A DNA stretch of 64,000 bases from Synaphobranchus kaupii (Eukaryota; Chordata; Actinopteri; Anguilliformes; Synaphobranchidae). The translations under genes and the position numbers were made by a program. The stretch spans positions 19,319,154-19,383,153 of the forward strand of contig CM056385.1 of assembly GCA_029718625.1 (NCBI GenBank), written 5' to 3'. Under the pieces are notes generated by a model, which worked only from the letters and a program-made list of their open reading frames with translations, had not been told where the DNA came from and did no database searches. Within the stretch, counting starts at the first letter, position 1, and every line of letters starts with the position of its first letter. Shown in pieces: positions 11,940-23,610 of the stretch.

Positions 11940-12110
11940 AGGGGCAGTGTGGCACAGAAGTGGACTCGTATCAGAAGGTCTGAGGTTTGATTCCCAGATG
12001 AGACACTGCTGTTGTTCATTTCAGCTTTGTTCCTCACCCAAATTTGATTCCGCTATATTAATGGATGCTTTGTAAAATGGAACAGTTGGCATAAATGGTT
12101 TGCGCTGAGG
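11940..12110 (+). mobile_element. tRNA-derived SINE, degraded
   Basis: Head GGGGCAGTGTGGCACAG, B-box-like GAGGTTTGATTCCCAGATG, and body GACACTGCTGTTGTTCATTTC match the same fish SINE type as the elements at 7869 and 19366. The tail is degenerate and its end is approximate. Confidence 0.65.
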
Positions 12111-12387
12111 AAATAGATAGTAATTAATACAAAGTTGGACTACGGGCAATACCTTACCAGTGGCCGTGGTCCTGTCGACTGGAGTTCCACAAAGGCAGGC
12201 TTTTATGGGATAAAACTTGATTTATTCCACTATACCAAAGAATTACATTTGTTTGCTCTAAAAATATAGATTTACACCTCAGGGAAGCAATAGGCAAATG
12301 TCATAATGTCATAGCTTACCCACAACACTGGACATTTAGACTATAATTCAATTGCATAGTGCCACAGATATCCATAGTGCTGTAATT

Positions 12388-12432
12388 CTCATTACATTTC
12401 ATTACAATCACTTAACAGATGCTCTTATCCAG
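12388..12432 (-). mobile_element. L2/SINE 3'-tail remnant
   Basis: On the minus strand this reads CTGGATAAGAGCATCTGTTAAGTG followed by ATTGTAATG repeats, the conserved 3' end of fish L2 LINEs and their SINEs. No body is recognised. Confidence 0.6.
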
Positions 12433-13059
12433 TTCTCCCCACAGCATTCGCCCGTGTGTATCTCTATAATAAAGCGATTCATAATAGAGCCATCGACAGG
12501 GCATCCCATTCAACACAGTGACAGATTAGAGCGAAAGTCAATCAAGGTTAATCTTGCACGGCAGGTCAGAGGAGCTGTATCAATTATCACATGTCAGGCC
12601 TAAACAAATTTGTGTTTTACCTTCAAGCTAGATCTGGAATAAAAACGATCATCCGTTCCCTCATAACCATGGATTATTTCGTCCCGTGCGAAGTGGGAGA
12701 AATAAATCAGGCTTTAAGGGTTTTACAGCAGCCTTGGGTATCTTCCCACATCGCTTCTCAGGGTAATCAATTTCATCAGTGCTCTCTACAGACATGCTTC
12801 CTGTTTGTTGCGATACGATGCGAGGGGGCCGACTTTGGCCGGAAATGTAGAACGCATCGTGCCGGTTAGGAGTCCACCGGAGAGGCCCAATAAGCCTTCA
12901 CGAACCGTCCGGAGCCAACTGGCATCTCCGGGGCTCCTTATTCTAAAGAATTGGCCTGCTCACCTCCGGAAAGGCCTCAAACCAGCAGGGATCTTCAAAC
13001 GTTTGATTCTCACATAGACTTATACAGGCTACAACTAGGAGAATGAAGACACTGAGTAT
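12433..13059. other. Unique non-coding stretch
   Basis: No gene or repeat recognised. Moderately GC-rich near 12820-12990. Confidence 0.4.
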
Positions 13060-13490
13060 TCCATTAGAGGCATTATAGTGTCTGGCCGAAACAAAGGTCT
13101 GCAGACTTCGAGTCGCCACGTAATTGGTTTAAATGACCTGTCAATTCATTGTTGTCCACTGTAGGGGACATGAGTCCCTCGTTTTAATCTGAAGAACCAT
13201 GTATTCTACTATTCTTCTGAGGCGTACACTATAAAGGACATTCAATAAAAATAAAATAAATAATATTTGGAAAATATTTTCACTGCAAAATGTTTTTTTG
13301 TCATCCAGGACACTTGTACTATGTCAAAAATATTCAAATATTCAGTTTTTTCTTCCGGGTCTCCGAGGATATGTAAGCAAACCAGAGACAGATAAAGACG
13401 TCCTGGTAAAGCCAATAAGTGCTTTGCACAGACATCTGCTTATGCATCAATGGCAGGAGTTTAATAACCAATGTATGAAATAGCAGACTT
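13060..13490 (+). repeat. Unclassified interspersed repeat, copy 2
   Basis: Contains all blocks of the family. The 5' part (CAAAGGTCTGCAGACTTCG) and 3' part (CCTGGTAAAGCC...GGAGTTTAATAACCAA) match 11400-11602. The middle part (GGGGACATGAGTCCCTCG, then GACATTCAATAAAAA, then AAAATATTTTCACTG) matches 59796-59985. No open frame resembling a known transposon protein. Confidence 0.6.
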
Positions 13491-14342
13491 ATTACCAAAC
13501 CCTTGTCACGCCCCGCTGGGGGACAGGATCTGAAATAAAAAGCTGGGATGGGTCCAGCGGTTACTTCACGACTCAATTTGCACAGAAATGGGGTGGGCGG
13601 TGGTGTCTGGGGGCTGGCACCTTTGCCTAGGTTCAAGGAAGTGTGAATTAGGGCCAACGGACTCCGGCAAGGCCACACCAGGGTGATGCCATTTCAGTTA
13701 AACACGTTTTTACTTCATTTCACAGGAGCAGGAGTCTCATTTCAGCAAGACACATTTTTATGCTTTATTATTGGATGTCCTGGTGTTTTCTTTTTTGGAT
13801 ACTTTTAGGAGTTCCCATTGTGTTGCATATCAAGATGTTCACACTAAGTAAATACAATTTTGGATAATATGCTTTACTACTGTGTAAGTGTAGTAAAAGC
13901 GATGTACTGAATGCGGTTTGTTTAAATGCTTTGAGGAAGGAATCTATCTAGATGCAATAGTTTACATGGCCTTGCAGTGAACAGACCTATGATTGATATT
14001 TACCCATAGACCAGCAGGTCCTTGGGGTAATCCATAGTTAAATCAATGATTTACCACATTGCATCTCTGGGTAGAATTTGTTTAAATTGGCACTAGGCTT
14101 GTGTCCTGACCAATTGAGGAAGTTTCACTCTGAATTACCCAGGTTAGCACATGTGACACATATTCAATCCCTGATCTAGGCCCATTAGATGATAAGGGAA
14201 CTGCATCACTGTAAGCAAAGTGCTATTCTGATATCAGTATTAACACTCTGTCTGTAGAGTCATTCCTGTCTGTAGAGCTTCAAAATTTCAATTTGCATAT
14301 TCAAAAGCCTTATGGTATATTTGCATGTACAGTATGTACACA
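13491..14342. other. Unique non-coding stretch
   Basis: No gene or repeat family recognised. Confidence 0.4.
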
Positions 14343-15008
14343 CAGTGCCCTCCACTATTATTGGCACCCCTGGTAAGGATGAGCAAAAAAGGTTATAAAA
14401 AATTCACCTTTTGGTGAATTAGCTTAATCTCACACTGAAAAATGAGTAAAATCCAACCTTTAATTGAAATAAATTACAATTACAATTACAAACTTGCCTG
14501 GAAGAGGACCCAAGTATATTTTGCCCCCACGCACAGTGAGGAGGATGGTAAGAAAGGCAAAAAAAAAATCCCCATGGATCACTGTTGGAGAATTACAGAG
14601 GAAAGTAGCATCTTGGGGTCATCAAGTCTCCAAAACTACCATTAGACGTCACCTACATGCCCACAAATTATTTGCAAAGGCATGAAGAAAAAAGCCTTTC
14701 CTGTCATTTCACCACAAACGTAAACGCCTGGAGTTTTCTAAACGCTACTGGAACTTTGACAGGAACCGTGTTCTATGGTCAGATGAAACTAAAATGTTTC
14801 CAATAATTGTGGCACACATGGTTTTGTTAAAAATAATTATTTCTTGATGAGGGATTTTCTTTCTCAGACTAAATTTACTTCAATGAAAGGTTGGATTTTT
14901 CAAATTTTTTCAGTGTGAGATTTTTCAGATTAAGCTAATTCACCAAATGGTGAAAAAAACCTTTTTACTCATCTTTACCAGGGGTGCCAATAATTGTGGA
15001 GGGCACTG
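14343..15008 (+). mobile_element. Tc1/mariner element, internally deleted
   Basis: Long inverted repeats of about 100 bp, starting CAGTGCCCTCCAC at 14343 and ending in its complement at 15008. TA follows the right end (15009-15010); the left flank reads CA, a likely decayed TA. The arms share blocks such as ATTATTGGCACCCCTGGTAA, TTCACCTTTTGGTGAATTAG and CACACTGAAAAA. The interior holds the N-terminal half of a Tc1 transposase. At 666 bp the element lacks most of the catalytic domain of a roughly 1.3-1.6 kb autonomous copy. Confidence 0.9.
14494..14820 (+). pseudogene. Tc1 transposase N-terminal fragment
   Basis: The frame from 14494 reads GRGPKYILPPRTVRRMVRKA and ELQRKVASWGHQVSKTTIRR, the paired-like helix-turn-helix DNA-binding region of Tc1 transposases. 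After an in-frame TGA at 14683 the same frame continues with FHHKRKRLEFSKRYW and VLWSDETKMF, which carries the first catalytic Asp of the DDE triad. The protein then stops resembling the family, as expected of an internal deletion joining this point to the 3' TIR. Not functional: it has a stop codon and lacks the second Asp and the Glu. Confidence 0.85.
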
Positions 15009-15848
15009 TATATAAAAGAGAAGTATCTAATCAGGTAAAAAAAACTTTTTTCAGAACAGGCATTAAATAAATGTCATTTTATTAAGTAAAATACATGTAT
15101 TTTCTGGCTGTCCTGTTTCAGAAATAAATTAGAATACATGCGCTTCCTCTTGCAATGAAATTGCAATTCTCATAAATTCTATCTTCATAAACTTTAATGT
15201 AGGGAGTATTTTTCTATTAACAAAAGCAGGAGGACAACTTGCCTAATGGTGCCTCGGAAAGTTAAATGGCAGAACAAACAAGGGCTACTTCGAAAACTTC
15301 AAAGAAGAAGAAACAAAAATGAGTCGTGGCAAAGCCGTTAATGATGAGCATCAATGCAGCCCAGTCCTCCACAGCCACCTAACCTCTGATCGTTTAAAAG
15401 TCATTAAATATCTCATGCATGCCTCGGACTGTTTTGCACACTGCGACTCCCAGGCATCGCTCTCATTAAGCTGACTCAACAGTAAGGAGAGAGCATGCCT
15501 CCAAGGTCGAGATGCCTCGCTGAAAGCTAATACAAATTGGAATGCAAACACAAATAATTGGAATTCAGTTCACAGGAGGGACGGCTTTGCGAAATGAAGC
15601 GTTCTGCATCAGCGGGCTACTACGAATTCCACTCGCGGCCCATTGCGGGCTGCCGTGCGCCTGTCTCAGCCGGCTTTGCAGCAAATGAGAGAATTTACCC
15701 GGCCCAGAGCGAGAGGACAAATGTTTGGAACATTAGCATATTTTCCACTGATCCCCCCCATTACCTCTCCTTCATTCTTCTCTGTATTTTTGTCCTTTAA
15801 ATCTAACCTTTTTTCTTCTCCGCTGGTTCCATTCCTATTTACTTTGAA
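15009..15848. other. Unique non-coding stretch
   Basis: Nothing recognisable. Confidence 0.4.
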
Positions 15849-15866
15849 CCCCCCCCCCCCCCCCCC
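15849..15866. repeat. Poly-C homopolymer
   Basis: Run of 18 cytosines. Its exact length may be a sequencing or assembly estimate. Confidence 0.9.
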
Positions 15867-16412
15867 AACCACACCCACACGGATAGAAACTCAGCTTTGA
15901 AAAGGTCAGGATTAGTAAAGCGGTATTTCTTTTATTTAAAAGGAGAGCAGGACAATGACCCTCCTTTTGTACGTTTCGCTTTAGACAGGTAGAAAGCAGA
16001 GGATGACAGAGAAGGCCCCGCGGCTGAGAAAGTGCGATGGCGGAGATCAAGGGGGGAATCGCGCGTGTGGCTCGAGTGTCGGCCGCCCTACGGACTGCGC
16101 CGCACTTCTCCCCAGATAACGCGGTATTTCTGTGGCTGTGAATGATGGCCGTGCCTTCTGTTAACATTCACCTCTGTGTTCACCTCCGTGTCTCCACGTC
16201 ACGCGATGCGACAGGTCGGACACATGACCTCCACGACCTCACTGACCTTGTGCTGGATCAGACGGCTTGCTTGTTGGGGCCACACAGAATGACACACAAG
16301 CGCCCTGCTCTGTTTGGTGTGCGTCTGCGTGTGCGCACGTGTTTGTGCTTGTCTGTAATATATGTGTGTGTGGAAGCGTGTGTGTATGTTTTGGTTCATA
16401 CACACGTGTGCA
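15867..16412. other. Unique stretch ending in a diverged GT-rich patch
   Basis: No gene recognised. GT-rich, imperfect repetition lies at about 16317-16410. Confidence 0.4.
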
Positions 16413-16966
16413 CAGTGTTGGGGAGTAGTTTAACCACATGGATTAAACTAGTAAAATGCAAGATGTAACTAAACTTAACAGAACTAACTAAACTAAAACT
16501 AAACTAGTAGTTTAATTACATTTTGCAGCAGTTTGCTCTTAGTTGATCTACATTCAAATTTGTGTAGCAGTTGTATTAGGCTACCTTTTTATCACCAGGT
16601 GTAGTTAACTACAGGAATAAGCAACTACTTTTTGCCCTAAAATATATTTTTCCAGACCCCTTTCCAAATACCGCCTGCTCTCTCTCTTTTCCCCCTATAC
16701 CTGATTGGTGAATCCACTTCACTATAGTTGGCAATGATCAACTGCCAATTGTCACACATTGCTGGTCCTCCCCACTGGGAAAAAGGAAGGCATGCTCACA
16801 GGCTCACAGGGACTATGATAATCATATTTTTATTACAAAGTAATTTGAACTAGATTTGTTGAGTATTTTGGAAATTTTTTTGTTTCGCAAACTACATTAG
16901 TTCAACTACTTTCAGTTTGAAGTAATTGGTAGTTTGTACAATATCAGATAAGTTTCCCTAACACTG
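16413..16966. mobile_element. hAT-like non-autonomous element
   Basis: The ends are CAGTGTTGGGGAGTAGTTTAA and its approximate complement ...AGTTTCCCTAACACTG, the terminus pattern of a widespread fish hAT MITE group. The outer parts are AACTA/TAGTT-rich on both sides. A clean 8-bp TSD is not evident (only a CGTGTGCA / GCGCATGCA-like similarity). No transposase reading frame. Confidence 0.6.
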
Positions 16967-16980
16967 GGCGCATGCACCCA

Positions 16981-17232
16981 TACACTCTCAAAAATAAGGG
17001 TACAGTGGGGGTACATTTTTCTTCTCTAAGGAGCAAATTTCCCAAATGTACCCTGAAAGTGCAATAATGTTCTATTTGGGTAATAATAAATACCTTTTCA
17101 AGCAAAAAAGCTACAAATTAATTATGTATTGTTGGCTAGGGGTACAATTTTATGTACATATAGGGTACCACTCCAGTGACAAGTGTTTGTACCTTTTTAG
17201 GTACTTTTCATACATTTTTTTCTGAGAGTGTA
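16981..17232. mobile_element. MITE flanked by TA
   Basis: Starts TACACTCTCAAAAATAAGGG and ends TTTTTTCTGAGAGTGTA, inverted repeats bounded by TA on each side. The interior repeats GGTAC/GTACC words, as in the fish MITEs of this type. It directly follows the hAT-like element, so two insertions lie side by side. Confidence 0.75.
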
Positions 17233-17384
17233 TACATGCCAGTGTGTGCATACCTGCGTGAAAGTTTTCTGGTGTTGCCAGGGTAGGGGGTGTAGAAAAT
17301 AGGCCATGCCCTGCTGAGCGCTCCACAACATCTATGGCGGGTGCGGGATCACTGTGAGTCAGCCCCAATCTGGGGCCAGATGAC

Positions 17385-17447
17385 TCTGTCTCTCCCTCTC
17401 GTTCTTTCTCTCTTTCACTCTCTCTCTATCTCTCTCACCCTCCCTAG
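17385..17447. repeat. CT-rich tract
   Basis: Imperfect CTCTCT/TTCTCT run just upstream of a GA microsatellite on the same strand, so the two are mutually complementary. Confidence 0.85.
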
Positions 17448-17468
17448 GGCTGACAACGATTTGTACAA

Positions 17469-17469
<1 letters not shown>

Positions 17470-17543
<74 letters not shown>
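17470..17543. repeat. (GA)n microsatellite
   Basis: Pure AG dinucleotide run of about 74 bp. Confidence 0.97.
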
Positions 17544-17547
<4 letters not shown>

Positions 17548-19365
17548 AGTCGTGATAATACAGTTGTGATAATATACTATATCTTTACTTTGGTACAGAA
17601 ATAATAAAGTGTCCAATGTATTGATGGCTGAGGAATTAGCCTCCCAGAGGCGATGCAGAAGCGGACATCTCTCATAGGATCAGTAGAGTGATATGGCTGA
17701 GAGGAGTCTTAGCTCCGAACCGTATGTCAAACCATCTGACTCCTCCTGGCTCTAACATGAGCCTGGACCTGCAGCCGTGCTAACAGTCTATCTGTGGCCC
17801 CCCATAGGGGAATGCCCCATCAACCAATCAGACTAAAGGGAATGCTGGGAAAAGCCTGAGACTGGCTCCGGGGAGTCCCTGCTGTGAGACATCACTGCAC
17901 CGATCATTCCATTGGTAAGAAGCTCCATGGCCTTGTGGGTAAAAGGTTTGCCCTCACACGACACAGCTGATCATGGAGTTTGTGCCTTGACCCAAATCAC
18001 ATGGGACATGCTCTCTGAATCAGACAGATCAGGGAAATGGATCTGATTGTCGTAGAAACTCGGGCCCTCCGGTATTAGGTCACGCCGGGCCTTCAAAAAA
18101 GAAGAAACTAAGTCTACGCAGTTCAGTGATGAACTTATTAGGCCTGATTCACGTTGGCCTTAGTCGACTCATGATTTATGGTGCACTTTAGAATAAACAG
18201 ACTTCAGTTATTACCATGCACATGTAATTACTCTCATTAGGGCTGTCTCTCTATCTGATTTAAATACATTACCATACATATACATGTTAAGTGGATGCAA
18301 ATGAAGCCAGTGCATTTCCTTATTTTTAGGACAAGGGCAATAGCGTGTTTGTTAAAGCGTAAAAAGCCCTTTGACTCCCTTTTTTAGAAAAATGGCGCAC
18401 ATTTCCTCATCCAGGAGAAAGGAGCGTGTGGGAACGACATCATAGTATCCCTTCGCACTGGCAGCCCCCAGTTTCTACCTGACCTTATAAAAGGGCATCT
18501 GAGGAAAGGGTAGTTTTTAATCTTCATGGTTTTACCAAGTGACGCTTCTGTGAAAGTAACTTTGAAATAAAGGGAAAACGGAACAAAACAGACTGGGGTG
18601 ACAACAGGAGCAACACGGGCTTTAATGGAGTCACATGTGCAGCCGTGACTGAAGCCCTCGGATAGGCTGTGGAACATCGAAAGGCAGCGAGGCTTCACAC
18701 ACACGTCAGAGCTGTTATTTAAACTACACCGGATGAACGTCTCACTTTGGCAGCGCAGTGTCACCCAGACATTATTAATTTTCGCAAGCCTCCGCCTCAG
18801 TCGCTGACAAAAGCGCAGTTCAGCTCCGTAGGTTCCTGTTGCTACCGTCGTGGAATACCGCACAATGTGTAGCGTGTACTGTAATCAACATCTATTTTTT
18901 CCACATAATGTAAATGTGTTATGTCACTGAGTTCAATTGAGAGACAGAGAATGGTTAAATGGTTAAAAGGGTAAAAGCCTGGTGTAGCCTTTTCAACATT
19001 TCCACAGGTTTATTTGAACATGTGGAAGCTTTTAGGCTTTTCTTTAAACAGAACACTAGGAAAGCACCAACATTTGCTGGTGTCCTGAATTGATTGTGCT
19101 GAATTGATCTGCTTTGTATTTTAGCAAACAACTTTCAATAATTTACTTCTCAAGATCGTATTACTTGTGCATGCATACATGAAGCCAAAGTGGCTTGGAA
19201 AATCAGAAATATCTCCTTGCTACATTTGATGATGAAGTAAAGAGACATGTTGTGATTAGCCTTTTTCTGAAGCTAGATTTGGCAAATTTAGTACAGTATA
19301 CAGATGACCTCTGCTTTTTCTGTCATCAACCTCACATTCATTTCCTATGAGGGCGCTTACAATTC
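17544..19365. other. Unique non-coding stretch
   Basis: No gene or repeat recognised. A 159-codon minus-strand frame (18384-18863) resembles no protein family I know and I treat it as chance. Confidence 0.45.
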
Positions 19366-19530
19366 TGTGTAGTATTGTGGTTAGGAAACTTGGTTTGTAT
19401 CCTAAAGGTTGCAGCTTTGATTCCCAGGTAGGACGCTGCTGTTTTACCCTTGAGCAAAATACCAGCTGTATAAATGGATACTATGTGACGAAAAAAAAGT
19501 TGTCTCTGCGAAATGCCTGATTTTCATACA
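19366..19530 (+). mobile_element. tRNA-derived SINE, degraded
   Basis: GTAGTATTGTGGTTAGGAAA, B-box-like GCAGCTTTGATTCCCAGG, and GACGCTGCTGTTTTACCCTT followed by GAGCAAAATACCAGCTGTAT match the fish SINE type also seen at 7869 and 11940. The 3' end is unclear. Confidence 0.7.
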
Positions 19531-20360
19531 GTAACAATGTTACTCGCTGTGGTACCAAAGGAAATATCAGCCTAAACACATTTACACAAAGCTGCCATAA
19601 ACAAAGACCACTACTGCAGTTGTGAGTTCGCAAATCTGTTTGATCTCATTTTTGTTTTTCTACTTTACAACGCAATTGAAGACAGTTGTAATCAACAGTT
19701 TTTTTTAATGTTAGCTCAGATTAATTGAGTCAAGAACAAAGAACCAAATGTGAATCGACAAACACCTCTTCAAAATGGCTAGTTCACTGGTACAGCAAGC
19801 CACATATCATCATGTAATGCGACATTTGAACATTTGACATTTAAATAAATAGGCCATGTCACAGGTGTTAGATTTAAAAGCATTGCCTTTAAAACATAAG
19901 TGGAGTGCTGTGGGTATTTTAAAGCACTTAAGTACACCCTGGGAAAGCTCTCCTGTCAATTTTCTGGGAAGTTTATTTCATGAAAAGTCTTACAAAGACA
20001 AGAACTTCCCTTATGTCAGTTAGAAGCAAGGGAAAGGATGGGTGTAAAAAAATTACAATGATTTGTCTATATTTCACATTTGTATTACTTCACCCCACAA
20101 AAACAATCCTTTTTTGCCCAGGTACTACATTTATTTACCCTGCGTACCCTCTCGGGTGAAAGGGTTCTAAAAGGCTCCTCTGTCTCCATAGAGGAGCCCT
20201 ATCGAGTTCAAGCCTTCTTTGTCAGGCAAAATGGTTAAATCTGGGAGCTTTCACACTTTTCACACCTACCATAGAGGGCTCCATAAAGAACTAAAATGGG
20301 TTCCCATATGGAGAGTGAGAGTGTATCTGAGAGTGTATCTGTATCTGTCTATCTGTTCAA
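19531..20360. other. Unique non-coding stretch
   Basis: Nothing recognisable. Confidence 0.4.
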
Positions 20361-20384
20361 TCTGTCTGTCTGTCTGTCTGTCTG
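20361..20384. repeat. (TCTG)n microsatellite
   Basis: Six tandem TCTG units preceded by looser GTATCTGTCTATCTG repetition. Confidence 0.9.
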
Positions 20385-20601
20385 CATCAAAGGGATGCAG
20401 TAAACACATCTTAACAATAGAAGCTGAGGTTAACTAAAAATAAGCAATGTCATAAACAAAATGATACAAAATGCATAAACACTGAATCAATTCAACATTT
20501 TGCAAACAGATCCAGTGACACAGCGACCATCGATTTTTTATATCCTCAAGTGAATCGTCGCGTGCAATAAAGGTTGCTTGTATCATATAAATATTAGAAT
20601 A

Positions 20602-20667
20602 TATAAAGGGAATATTCTTTTGACATAGCGGCATTAATTTTTGTTCAATGAGTATATTCCCTTTATA
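20602..20667. repeat. Inverted repeat, possible fold-back MITE
   Basis: Perfect 14-bp arms TATAAAGGGAATAT (20602-20615) and its complement (20654-20667). Weaker complementarity extends outward to GCAATAAA / TTTATTGC. No TSD identified. Confidence 0.45.
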
Positions 20668-20822
20668 CTTGGTATTCTGTTTATTGCAACATGACCCCAT
20701 GATTCAGAGGTACAATAATCCTCTATAAATACGTAATTCCATAATCCCTTGTGTTATTTGTTTTCTACTCAAAATAATGTTAGTTTTTTACATTGCCAAT
20801 GGCTTAATGTAATAATATTCAT

Positions 20823-20880
20823 GCGTTTTATTTATATAGTAGTGTTTCTTTTCCAAACTCAAAGCACTTTAGAACAAATC
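20823..20880 (-). mobile_element. LINE/SINE 3'-tail remnant
   Basis: On the minus strand this reads CTAAAGTGCTTTGAGTTTGG then ACTACTATATAAATAAA. It resembles the conserved 'AAAGCGCTTTGAG...GCGCTATATAAAT' tail of fish LINEs and 5S-derived SINEs, as at 40485-40500. Only the tail is visible. Confidence 0.45.
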
Positions 20881-21387
20881 GTGCATGAGAGAAATGTAAA
20901 AACACAGCACAAGTACGCAGTGCAGACTCCAAATACGACTGAAACATGACCAGCAGGCAGTGATAATGGTAACACTTTATAGCAAAAATAAAAAATTATT
21001 TCATATTATTAAACCGTATGCTATATCCTGATCCATCACCATTTATAAAAGACAATGGACAGGGCCTGCAAAAGACATAGATAGGGACTGCAAATTCATA
21101 TCACTATCTGATGCTTATAGAGTAGCCGTAAGTCATTCATAAGGGCTGGGCAACGTCTATATCAGCATCGGTGCTGCCGAATAACATAGTTTAATAACAT
21201 AAATAATATCATGTAGTAATGTACTGTATATAATGCATAGTTTTATACTGGTAGAAATGGATGGTGTCTTCATATAAAATCTTTCTGAGATTTTTTTACA
21301 AGGAATTCCCAAAAAAACTGAAACTGTTTGGCTTGTTCGTACAGTAGCTAGGCTTGCTAAATCATAACAATATATTACATTATCTAT
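20881..21387. other. Unique AT-rich stretch
   Basis: Nothing firmly recognisable. Confidence 0.4.
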
Positions 21388-22030
21388 GGGTCATTCCATG
21401 AAAAGGGTATCTTTTGTGTCCCCAAGAAACACTCTAAAAAAACTGATAACTATAGATAAACTCTCAATTTTAAATATATTATTATTGTGTCTGTTCCTCT
21501 TAATATAAAACCAATTTAAACCATATAAAATACCCTTAGATAATTAAAACCACTTTTATACATAATGCATTTGGCCTGTGCCTCATTATGATCTTTCAAA
21601 TGAAACTTTTAATATGTTAAATATAGACTATATGTTTAAAACTTCACATTTGCATGAATTGCAAAGTGTCTTGTTATTGAAATTCATAAATATATTTAAT
21701 TAATTGTTAAAACATTTTCTGTGTCCCTTAATTCTACATCAACCCTACATCAGTTTTTCTTGTTTCTACTTTACTATCTTTTATGTTTTATAACATTGTA
21801 CCAAAGGGGGACATGCATACGATGTCAACATTGTGATAATTGTTTATTTTTCACATTATGATCAATATCTACACACAATTATCTTCTTACTGCATACCAT
21901 GTGTCCCTGTTACCTTCATCAAATAGCTAGCAATGAACGGATTTGCCTTAAATGGTCAACCTTGTTACTGTCAACCCTGTTGCTTTTCTGAGAGTAAGGG
22001 TTGACATGTATACTGGAATGGTTATCTTAA
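21388..22030. repeat. Possible DNA-element remnant sharing a terminus with 28208
   Basis: Starts GGGTCATTCCATGAAAAG, an 18-bp string that recurs exactly at 28208-28225. Both following regions are very AT-rich and later hold GTAACAGGG / ACCCTGTT-type words (here near 21955-21985). Boundaries and class are uncertain. Confidence 0.4.
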
Positions 22031-22427
22031 AACTAGTACTCAGGAACATTAAATAAAATAAAAATGAATAATGGCTTGAATTCTGACCTGTAAATTGCAA
22101 ATCACGTTGGGGACAGATTTACTAAGATTTACTAATTTCGCAACTCTGTTGACACATTAACGACCAATATATTAAGTTTAAAGACTGGTTCTAATTATGC
22201 TATCAAATAAACTGAACGTCCTCATTCGCTATTTTGCGGTAGGAAAACAAAATATGGCATGCATACATCCAGATTACAATGCACTAAGAAATGGATACTG
22301 AGCAACCATGCAGAAGTATGGAGAGAATAACAATAAAAATAAAACTTAAATTTACAGATCAGGAAATAGAGGGAATGTTCAATGGTACGGCTTTACAACT
22401 CTGTATTTCAGCATAGGAATACAACAC

Positions 22428-22711
22428 CGGGCCGTCGCGTGGTACAACGGTAAGAGCGCCGACTTTCAGTCGGTGCAGTTGTGCACGCATAGCGGCCCGG
22501 GGCGAGCTGGATTCACGGTAAGGAGCTCGAGGAGTCGCGCCCTGTAGAGGACGTGATGACCTCATTCGTACTACCGGCTGACAGGGTTATGTAGCGGTGG
22601 TTCTCTAGCGGTTGCTACACGGGGGGAAATTGAATTAGAATAGGGGTTCAATTGGCTACTAAAATTGGGAGAAAAATGGGGAAAAATCAGAAACAAATAA
22701 TAAAAAAAAAA
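22428..22711 (+). mobile_element. tRNA-related SINE with TSD, internally deleted copy
   Basis: Flanked by AGGAATACAACAC (22415-22427) and AGGAATACAAAAC (22712-22724), a 12/13 matching target duplication, with an A-rich 3' tail. The A box TGGTACAACGG is intact, but compared with the copy at 61577-61972 about 118 bp are missing between GTTGTGC and ACGCATAGC, including the B box. The 3' body (CTCTAGCGGTTGCTACACGG, then GAATTAGAATAGG, then TTCAATTGGCTACTAAA) is the same in both copies. Confidence 0.9.
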
Positions 22712-22724
22712 AGGAATACAAAAC

Positions 22725-23343
22725 AAATAGAGAGGAGAAACATTTGGAGTGAAACATACAAAATGAACAGTAGAGGATGTAATGAAAAGATGGCATGATG
22801 TTAGACGGCATACAAAATAAAGTAAATAATCATACAACATAATGCGGCTAAAAGACAAAAGAGGAATATTTACACAGGTGGAAGGAATAGACATGGATGA
22901 ACTTGTGATTATCTTTTTTTTTTTTAGATGATGCTTTCCTCAGAACTACCATTTAGAAGGTGACTCTGCGTTCACAAGTATCGATTGCCACAGGAAACAA
23001 AATAACTTTGTTGTTAAGTTCTGGAAAGATACACTTGCGGAACTTTGTGAGGCAGTTTTCTATGGAGACTGTCCTCATGGACACTGTACTGCGGTGCATC
23101 GCAGACGGCAGCCGCATCGCAATGACGCACTTCACCTACAGGGGCTTTTGATATTATTTTGGTCTGACTTGGATTTCCAAATTTTTGCGTACGATAAGTA
23201 ATATTTTATGTACTTACAAAAGTTTCTGATGATCAGTCAACATTATATAGGAGCAATTGGTGGTTAAAACCAAAAAATGGTTTATACAGTAAAGTTATGT
23301 TTTCAGAGGCTTTGCATATGAACAGATTAATTTTATAGTAGGA
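22725..23343. other. Unique non-coding stretch
   Basis: Nothing recognisable. Confidence 0.4.
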
Positions 23344-23610
23344 CAGGGGTGCACAAACTTTTTCAGCGACGACCCAAGGACATCAATCTATACCTTTTGT
23401 GACCGAAACTAATGTAGTTTTCATTAATTAACAATTAATTGTTAAACTGCTGACAATAGCCATGTTTTTATAAAAAGTTAAATGATGGGACAAATTACTG
23501 AAATTAGCAGGCAATAAATCACAAAAAGCATAGTGAAATTAACAGAATTGTATGCCCTATTCGCACTGGACTAGGTAGTCACAACCTGGGGACCGCATGA
23601 GATTTAGGAC
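23344..23610. mobile_element. Possible hAT-like remnant
   Basis: CAGGGGTGCACAAACTTTTT followed by GCGACGACCCAAGGACA looks like the 5' end of fish hAT repeats. CACAACCTGGGGACCGC near 23590 may be the opposite end. No TSD found and the boundaries are uncertain. Confidence 0.35.

Noticed and set aside
18384..18863. 159-codon minus-strand open frame
   Set aside because: No recognisable domain, no similarity to a family I know, no splice or promoter context. Length is within chance for 64 kb in six frames.
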